DNA from: Streptomyces antioxidans
GTDB lineage: Bacteria; Actinomycetota; Actinomycetes; Streptomycetales; Streptomycetaceae
Direction: 5' to 3'
Assembly (NCBI RefSeq): GCF_000968685.2
Contig: NZ_LAKD02000003.1
Span: 1 to 52,996, forward strand
Length of the DNA: 52,996 nt
Part shown: one piece after another, positions 48,484 through 52,996 of the stretch
Position numbering within the stretch: the stretch's first letter is position 1
Layout: the number at the start of each line of letters is the position of its first letter
The notes under the pieces: model-generated
The model's database searches: none
Told to the model about the DNA's origin: nothing
Seen by the model: the letters and a program-made list of their open reading frames with translations, nothing else
Made by a program: the position numbers and the translations under genes

Positions 48484-49443
48484 GTGGAACCGATCATCAT
48501 CGTCCTGATCATCCTCGTGGTGCTGGTCTTCATCGCACTGATCAAGACGATCCAGGTCATCCCGCAGGCCAGTGCCGCCATCGTGGAGCGCTTCGGACGC
48601 TACACACGCACCCTCAACGCGGGCCTGAACATCGTCGTCCCGTTCATCGACTCGATCCGCAACCGCGTCGACCTCCGTGAACAGGTCGTGCCCTTCCCCC
48701 CGCAGCCGGTGATCACCCAGGACAACCTGGTGGTGAACATCGACACCGTCATCTACTACCAGGTGACCGACGCCCGCGCCGCCACCTACGAAGTGGCCAG
48801 CTACATCCAGGCGATCGAGCAGCTGACCGTCACCACTCTGCGGAACATCATCGGCGGCATGGACCTCGAGCGCACCCTGACCTCCCGCGAGGAGATCAAC
48901 GCGGCGCTGCGCGGCGTCCTCGACGAAGCCACCGGCAAGTGGGGCATCCGCGTCAACCGCGTCGAGCTCAAGGCCATCGAGCCGCCCACCTCCATCCAGG
49001 ACTCGATGGAGAAGCAGATGCGCGCCGACCGTGACAAGCGCGCCGCGATCCTCCAGGCCGAAGGTGTCCGGCAGTCCGAGATCCTGCGGGCCGAGGGCGA
49101 GAAGCAGTCCTCGATCCTGCGGGCCGAGGGTGAGGCCAAGGCCGCCGCGCTGCGCGCCGAGGGCGAGGCTCAGGCCATCCGTACGGTCTTCGAGTCCATC
49201 CATGCCGGAGACCCGGACCAGAAGCTGCTCTCGTACCAGTACCTCCAGATGCTGCCGAAGATCGCCGAGGGCGACGCCAACAAGCTCTGGATCGTGCCCA
49301 GCGAGATCGGCGACGCCCTCAAGGGGCTCGGCGGCGCCATCGGCAACTTCGGCCCGATGACCGGCGGCGGAAACGGCGGTGGCACCTCCGGCGGCACCGG
49401 TAAGGAGCCCGCCCCGCGCCGTGAACAGCCCAGGATCGACTGA
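48484..49443 (+). CDS. SPFH domain (stomatin/prohibitin-like) protein
   Basis: A 319-residue protein. N-terminal membrane helix (IIIVLIILVVLVFIALIKTI), then SPFH/band-7 domain (PQASAAIVERFGRYTRTLNAGLN, VVNIDTVIYYQVTDARAATYEVA, DLERTLTSREEINAALR) and a helical coiled-coil with repeated QSEILRAEGEKQSSILRAEG-like units (about 200-235). C-terminus Gly-rich. Slipin/QmcA type: scaffolds of membrane domains. GTG start at 48484. Follows NfeD by 149 bases, the usual pairing. Confidence 0.93.
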   Translation: MEPIIIVLIILVVLVFIALIKTIQVIPQASAAIVERFGRYTRTLNAGLNIVVPFIDSIRNRVDLREQVVPFPPQPVITQDNLVVNIDTVIYYQVTDARAATYEVASYIQAIEQLTVTTLRNIIGGMDLERTLTSREEINAALRGVLDEATGKWGIRVNRVELKAIEPPTSIQDSMEKQMRADRDKRAAILQAEGVRQSEILRAEGEKQSSILRAEGEAKAAALRAEGEAQAIRTVFESIHAGDPDQKLLSYQYLQMLPKIAEGDANKLWIVPSEIGDALKGLGGAIGNFGPMTGGGNGGGTSGGTGKEPAPRREQPRID

Positions 49444-49455
49444 ACGGACGGCGGC

Positions 49456-49487
49456 GGGGCGGCCTCCCGGACCCTCAGGAGGCCCCG
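49456..49487. terminator. Possible terminator between SPFH and HNH genes
   Basis: GGCCTCC (49461-49467) pairs with GGAGGCC (49478-49484), extended by GGGG/CCCC with a bulge, between convergent genes. Confidence 0.5.
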
Positions 49488-49505
49488 GTAACCATCAGGA
49501 GAGCC

Positions 49506-50009
49506 CTAGGCGGGCAGCGGCAGCCACTCCGGCAGACCGTCCCGCTCCACCGCCCCCAGCGCCAGCAGCAGCGCATCCGAAGGCGTCGGCTCGAACGGCG
49601 CCCTGAGCAGCCGCATCCCCGCCTGCTCCGGAGTCCGGTCCGCCTTACGGTGGTTGTCCTCGGCGCACGAGGCCACCGTATTCAGCCAGGTGTCCCCGCC
49701 CCCGCGCGACCGCGGCACCACATGGTCCACGGTCGTCGCCCGGCGGCCGCAGTACGCGCACCGGTGCTGGTCCCTGACCAGCACCCCGCGCCGCGACCAC
49801 GGGGCACGTCTTCGGAACGGCACCCGTACGTAACGGCACAGCCGGATCACCCGCGGCAGCGGAAGATCGACCTCCGCGGCCCGCACCCGCAGCCCGGGGT
49901 GGGCGTGTTCGACGACGGCCTTGTCCTGGAGGACCAGCACCACGGCACGCCGCAGCGTCACCGTCGCCAGCGGCTCAAAGCTCGCGTTCAGAACCAGCGT
50001 CTCGCGCAT
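49506..50009 (-). CDS. HNH endonuclease
   Basis: A 167-residue protein: N-terminal MRETLVLNASFEPLATVTLRRA region as in actinobacterial HNH proteins, then the zinc/HNH core CAYCGRRATTVDHVVPRSRGG (Cys-x2-Cys, DHVVP with catalytic His) and WLNTVASCAEDNHRKADRTPEQAG. The family includes phage and restriction nucleases, but in streptomycetes this one is a core gene of unknown role. ATG at 50009 with GGGGG upstream; an earlier ATG at 50105 is not supported. Confidence 0.9.
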   Translation of the reverse strand: MRETLVLNASFEPLATVTLRRAVVLVLQDKAVVEHAHPGLRVRAAEVDLPLPRVIRLCRYVRVPFRRRAPWSRRGVLVRDQHRCAYCGRRATTVDHVVPRSRGGGDTWLNTVASCAEDNHRKADRTPEQAGMRLLRAPFEPTPSDALLLALGAVERDGLPEWLPLPA

Positions 50010-50115
50010 CCCGACCACCCCCGCCTCCCGGTGTCCCGGCCCCGCGCCGGAGATCGGCGGGACCGGGATCAACTCTGGCCGGGAGCCTGGCCGAGAACAA
50101 CGCAATTTCGCCGCG

Positions 50116-50655
50116 TCAGCCCGCGGCCGGTACCTCGTACTCCCCGATCAACTGGGCCCGCCCCAGCGTGTGGAACCGCAGGTTGAAGCCGACCACCGCT
50201 GGCGAGGCGTCCGCGTCCGGGCCCAGCTTCTCGGCGTCCACCGCGTAGACGGTGAACACATAGCGGTGCGGACCGTCCCCGGGCGGCGGCGCGGCCCCGC
50301 CGAAGTCACGGGTCCCGTAGTCATTGCGCGCCTGTACGGCACCCTCGGGCAGGCCCGTGAGGCCACCGCTGCCCGCACCCGCCGGAAGCTCGGTGACCGT
50401 GGCCGGGATGTCGAACACCACCCAGTGCCAGAACCCGCTGCCCGTCGGCGCGTCCGGGTCGAAGCAGGTGACGGCGAAACTCTTCGTCCCCTCAGGGAAA
50501 CCCTCCCAGCGCAGCTGCGGAGAGGTGTTCCCCGCCGACTGCACCTGGTCGGACTTGAGCGTGCCGCCCGGTGCCACATCGTCGCTCACCACCGTGAACG
50601 ACGGCACCGGCGGATGGAAGTCGTGGGGGAGCGGGGCCCGGTTCTGCTCGGACAC
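50116..50655 (-). CDS. YbhB/YbcL (PEBP) family protein
   Basis: A 179-residue phosphatidylethanolamine-binding protein homologue: [45 protein letters not shown] core (DPDAPTGSG and the ligand-site HW), [17 protein letters not shown] and a C-terminal GRAQLIGEY. Bacterial members are cytoplasmic with unknown ligands. GTG at 50655 with AGGAGG upstream. Confidence 0.93.
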   Translation of the reverse strand: MSEQNRAPLPHDFHPPVPSFTVVSDDVAPGGTLKSDQVQSAGNTSPQLRWEGFPEGTKSFAVTCFDPDAPTGSGFWHWVVFDIPATVTELPAGAGSGGLTGLPEGAVQARNDYGTRDFGGAAPPPGDGPHRYVFTVYAVDAEKLGPDADASPAVVGFNLRFHTLGRAQLIGEYEVPAAG

Positions 50656-50733
50656 GTCGAGAACCTCCTCGAAGTCGCAGTGGATCATCTCCGCGGCCAG
50701 CCTAACGAGACCGCCACCCGGCGGGCTGGCACC

Positions 50734-51069
50734 ATGGCGCCCATGACCGGCCCCACCCTCGCCCTCCACCTGCGCCTCGACGGCGTGACGGACAAGGACG
50801 GCTTCCTCGCCCGCTGCGCCCGGGACCTGCGCTTTCCCGACTGGTACGGGCGGAATTGGGATGCCCTCGCCGACTGCGTCACCGATCTGTCCTGGTGGGC
50901 CGAGGGCGGCGAGCCCAGCGGCTGCCTGCTGGACATCCAGGGCTGGTCGGCCTTCAGCGACGCGGACCCCGACGCCGCCGCGATCGCGGCGGACATCCTC
51001 GCCGACGCCGAGGCGTACTGGGCGGCGCGGGGACGGCCCCTGGTGGTGCGCTACGACGACGGCCCCTGA
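50734..51069 (+). CDS. Barstar-like protein
   Basis: A 111-residue protein of the barstar family: [43 protein letters not shown] matches barstar helix 1-2 region ([12 protein letters not shown] is the family signature), then [18 protein letters not shown]. Barstars bind and inhibit barnase-type RNases. No barnase-like gene is in the window, so it is a lone inhibitor or has another partner. ATG at 50734, or 50743. Confidence 0.9.
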   Translation: MAPMTGPTLALHLRLDGVTDKDGFLARCARDLRFPDWYGRNWDALADCVTDLSWWAEGGEPSGCLLDIQGWSAFSDADPDAAAIAADILADAEAYWAARGRPLVVRYDDGP

Positions 51070-51078
51070 GGGACAGCA

Positions 51079-51118
51079 CGCGGGGCGCGCACCGAGCTGC
51101 CCCGGTGCACGCCCCGCG
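51079..51118. terminator. Bidirectional terminator, barstar / spo0M genes
   Basis: CGCGGGGCG (51079-51087) pairs with CGCCCCGCG (51110-51118), continued inside after one mismatch by GCACCG/CGGTGC. It lies between the convergent barstar-like (ends 51069) and Spo0M (ends 51162) genes. Confidence 0.8.
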
Positions 51119-51161
51119 CGGAAGTCCGGTCCGTAAAGGGCCCTCAGAGCCCAAAGGGACC

Positions 51162-51944
51162 TCAGAACCAGTTGCGCTTGCCGCCGACCTGGGCCAGCCA
51201 CTGGTTCAGGTACGCCGCCCAGTCGGTGTCCTGGAAGGTGGCCAGGTCCATCGTGAACGACCGGTAGGTGTCACTGCCCTCGGAGAACAGCCCCGGCTTC
51301 TTGTCCATCTCCAGCACCACGTCCATCTCGCGGTCGTCCGCGACGAAGGACAACTCCACCTGGTTCAGGCCCCGGTACTGCTCCGGCGCGTAGAACTCGA
51401 TCTCCTGGTAGAAGGGCAGTCGCTGGCGGGTGCCACGGATGTGCCCGCGCTCCAGGTCGGCGCTCTTGAAACGGAAGCCGAGGGCGCCGAAGGCGTCCAG
51501 GATCGCCTGCTGGGCGGGGAGCGGATGCACATTGACCGGGTCCAGGTCGCCCGAGTCCACCGCGCGCGCGATCGCCAGCTCGGTGGTCACCCCCACGTTC
51601 ATGCCGGACAGATGGCGGCCCATGAACATGGTGACCGGGGTCTCCCACGGAATCTCCAGGCCGAACTGCACCGCGTGCACCGCGCCCGGCTGCACCTCGA
51701 ACGCGCCCCCCAGCCGCTGCCGGGTGAACTCCACGTCCTGCTTGTACTCCTGGTCGTTGCCCTCCACCTCGACCCGCGCCTGCAGGCCGACCGAGAGCCC
51801 CTCGATCTGCTGCGCGACCGAGCCGCCCTGGATCCGGACCTCGCCCTGCACGATGCCGCCCGGGACGACGTTCTCCTCGGTCAGCACCGTCTCCACCGAA
51901 GCGCCACCGGCACCCATACTCGCGAGCAGCTTCTTGAAGCCCAT
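51162..51944 (-). CDS. Spo0M-like sporulation control protein
   Basis: A 260-residue protein of the Spo0M/arrestin-fold family: [21 protein letters not shown] at the N-terminus, [25 protein letters not shown] and [18 protein letters not shown] are conserved stretches; acidic C-terminal half. In Bacillus Spo0M influences sporulation initiation; in streptomycetes a role in development is likely but not known. ATG at 51944. Convergent with the barstar gene, divergent from the DNA glycosylase gene. Confidence 0.92.
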   Translation of the reverse strand: MGFKKLLASMGAGGASVETVLTEENVVPGGIVQGEVRIQGGSVAQQIEGLSVGLQARVEVEGNDQEYKQDVEFTRQRLGGAFEVQPGAVHAVQFGLEIPWETPVTMFMGRHLSGMNVGVTTELAIARAVDSGDLDPVNVHPLPAQQAILDAFGALGFRFKSADLERGHIRGTRQRLPFYQEIEFYAPEQYRGLNQVELSFVADDREMDVVLEMDKKPGLFSEGSDTYRSFTMDLATFQDTDWAAYLNQWLAQVGGKRNWF

Positions 51945-52113
51945 GTTCTCCCCATTCAAGGACGCGACTGCGTCTTGACTCGATCGCACTCGATCACTGT
52001 TGCCACCTAGAAACGCGAAACAGTCCTGGACGGTTCCGCGGCTCATACCCTTCCAGCGGACCGGCGCCGCCTCCAACCACCGGTTCATATCCGTTCCACT
52101 ACGCTCGGGCCGC

Positions 52114-52776
52114 GTGACAGCAGGACCTGACCGCACCCCCCTCGACCGTGCCTTCTTCGACCGGCCGGTCCTCGAGGTCGCGCCCGACCTCCTGGGCCGC
52201 GTCCTGGTCCGGCGTGCCCCGGACGGACCGATCGCATTGCGCCTGACCGAGGTCGAGGCGTACGCGGGCCCGGCGGACCCCGGTTCACACGCCTACCGCG
52301 GCCGCACCGAGCGCAACGCCGTGATGTTCGGCCCCCCGGGTCATGCGTATGTCTACTTCACCTATGGCATGTGGCACTGCCTCAACCTGGTCTGCGGACC
52401 AGAGGGCCATGCCAGCGGAGTGCTGCTGCGCGCGGGCGAGGTGCTTGACGGCCATGAGCGGGCCCATCAGCGCAGGCCGAAGGCGCGCAACGACCATGAG
52501 CTGGCCAAGGGCCCGGCCCGGCTGGCAACGGCCCTGGGCGTGGACCGCAGACTGGACGGCAGCGATGTGTGCGGCGGCCCCGATGCCCCGCTCTCCCTAC
52601 TCACCGGCCACCCCGCCCGGCCCGAGCGGGTGCTCAGCGGCCCGCGCACCGGGGTGGGTGGCGAGGGCGCGACCCACCCCTGGCGCTTCTGGATCGACGG
52701 CGATCCCTCGGTGAGCCCCTACCGGGCCCACGCCCCGCGCCGCCGGAATTCGACGCGCCGTCAGGTCGGAACTTGA
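52114..52776 (+). CDS. DNA-3-methyladenine glycosylase (AAG/MPG type)
   Basis: A 220-residue alkylpurine DNA glycosylase that removes 3-methyladenine and related bases. Motifs: [33 protein letters not shown] with the catalytic Glu, [23 protein letters not shown] (base-flipping Tyr region) and [13 protein letters not shown]-terminus is extended by an Arg-rich tail. GTG at 52114 ([15 protein letters not shown]); an ATG at 52000 runs through the spo0M side and is rejected. Confidence 0.93.
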   Translation: MTAGPDRTPLDRAFFDRPVLEVAPDLLGRVLVRRAPDGPIALRLTEVEAYAGPADPGSHAYRGRTERNAVMFGPPGHAYVYFTYGMWHCLNLVCGPEGHASGVLLRAGEVLDGHERAHQRRPKARNDHELAKGPARLATALGVDRRLDGSDVCGGPDAPLSLLTGHPARPERVLSGPRTGVGGEGATHPWRFWIDGDPSVSPYRAHAPRRRNSTRRQVGT

Positions 52777-52837
52777 CTCCGGCGGAGGGGACGCCTAACG
52801 TAGCCCGAGCCGCTTGAGACGGGCAGCGCTGTCGTCA

Positions 52838-52851
52838 CGATCCTAGGATCG
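52838..52851. promoter_or_regulatory. 14-bp perfect palindrome CGATCCTAGGATCG
   Basis: A 14-bp perfect palindrome in the spacer between the DNA glycosylase gene and the likely rRNA leader. It may be part of an rRNA promoter or an operator. Confidence 0.4.
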
Positions 52852-52879
52852 AGTCACCGCGGCCCCGGAGCGGCCAACC

Positions 52880-52996
52880 ACTACGACGATTCCCGAAGAG
52901 GGTTCTGTTTCGTTGCGCGAAATCAGGACCCGGTGCTCCGATTAGGAGTCGGGAGGGAAATTCGCTAAAGTGGTGGACACGCCGGAAGGCGCGAAA
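52880..52996 (+). promoter_or_regulatory. Leader/promoter region that looks like the start of an rRNA operon
   Basis: The last 110 bases (CGTTGCGCGAAATCAGGACC, CTCCGATTAGGAGTCGGGAG, ATTCGCTAAAGTGGTGGACA) match what I remember of streptomycete 16S rRNA promoter/leader sequences, with GCTAAAGT-type -10 elements and GC-rich processing stems (CGCCGGAAGGCG). No rRNA gene itself is inside the window. Identification is from memory. Confidence 0.5.

Noticed and set aside
51945..52113. CTCGATCGC/CTCGATCAC near-repeats upstream of spo0M as a regulator site
   Set aside because: Only two short degenerate copies; too weak to call.

Overview
This is a high-GC chromosomal segment with strong third-position G/C bias, GTG and TTG starts, and chaplin, streptophobe, DUF397/Scr1 and SURF1-type genes. 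All of this points to a Streptomyces (or very close actinomycete) core region. Gene content and order (subtilase, DUF485, acetate-type symporter, moaA, tyrS, tldD/pmbA, fabG-fabI, serB, FHA-ABC exporter, histidine kinase/regulator, chaplin, SPFH, HNH, DNA glycosylase) resemble what I remember of the SCO18xx region of S. coelicolor. That synteny statement is from memory and was not checked. The last ~100 bases look like the leader of a ribosomal RNA operon.

Layout. 1-8.9 kb: an SDR protein with a degenerate active site, a GH15 glucosidase carrying a Gly/Gly/Asp repeat insertion, SURF1, a small zinc-ribbon protein, a DnaQ-like exonuclease with a BRCT domain, a lipoprotein, a sterol-desaturase/lysoplasmalogenase pair and a small membrane protein. 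9-15.7 kb: secreted subtilase, a DUF485-symporter operon under a likely CRP-dependent promoter, moaA, and small proteins. 15.9-20.3 kb: tyrS and the translationally coupled tldD-pmbA pair.

20.4-28.6 kb is the accessory part. It holds a DUF397 gene, an Scr1/DUF5753 regulator lacking its DNA-binding domain, an RsbW-like ATPase frameshifted in a G7 tract, a Uma2 protein and a decayed piece of tldD. Next to these lies a four-gene overlapping operon (SseB-like, WXG-like, 1489-residue Rhs protein, candidate immunity protein). The Rhs protein ends in what I read as an R-S-E type ADP-ribosyltransferase toxin, and the tip plus the immunity gene are visibly less GC-rich than the Rhs core.

28.6-39.6 kb: a ThuA-domain secreted protein with an operator-like dyad in its promoter spacer, a ferredoxin/metallo-beta-lactamase protein, the fatty-acid genes fabG-fabI, a FadR-type regulator divergent from an MFS exporter with a palindrome between them, the tiny SGM_5486-type protein, SixA-like phosphatase, serB and a streptophobe membrane protein. 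39.8-53 kb: a double-FHA ABC exporter, a transglycosylase, a GAF kinase and LuxR regulator followed by a chaplin, an ABC ATPase, NfeD and SPFH proteins, HNH nuclease, YbhB-like protein, barstar-like protein, Spo0M and a 3-methyladenine DNA glycosylase.

Convergent gene pairs are separated by long perfect GC-rich hairpins. Short tandem duplications recur just after stop codons.
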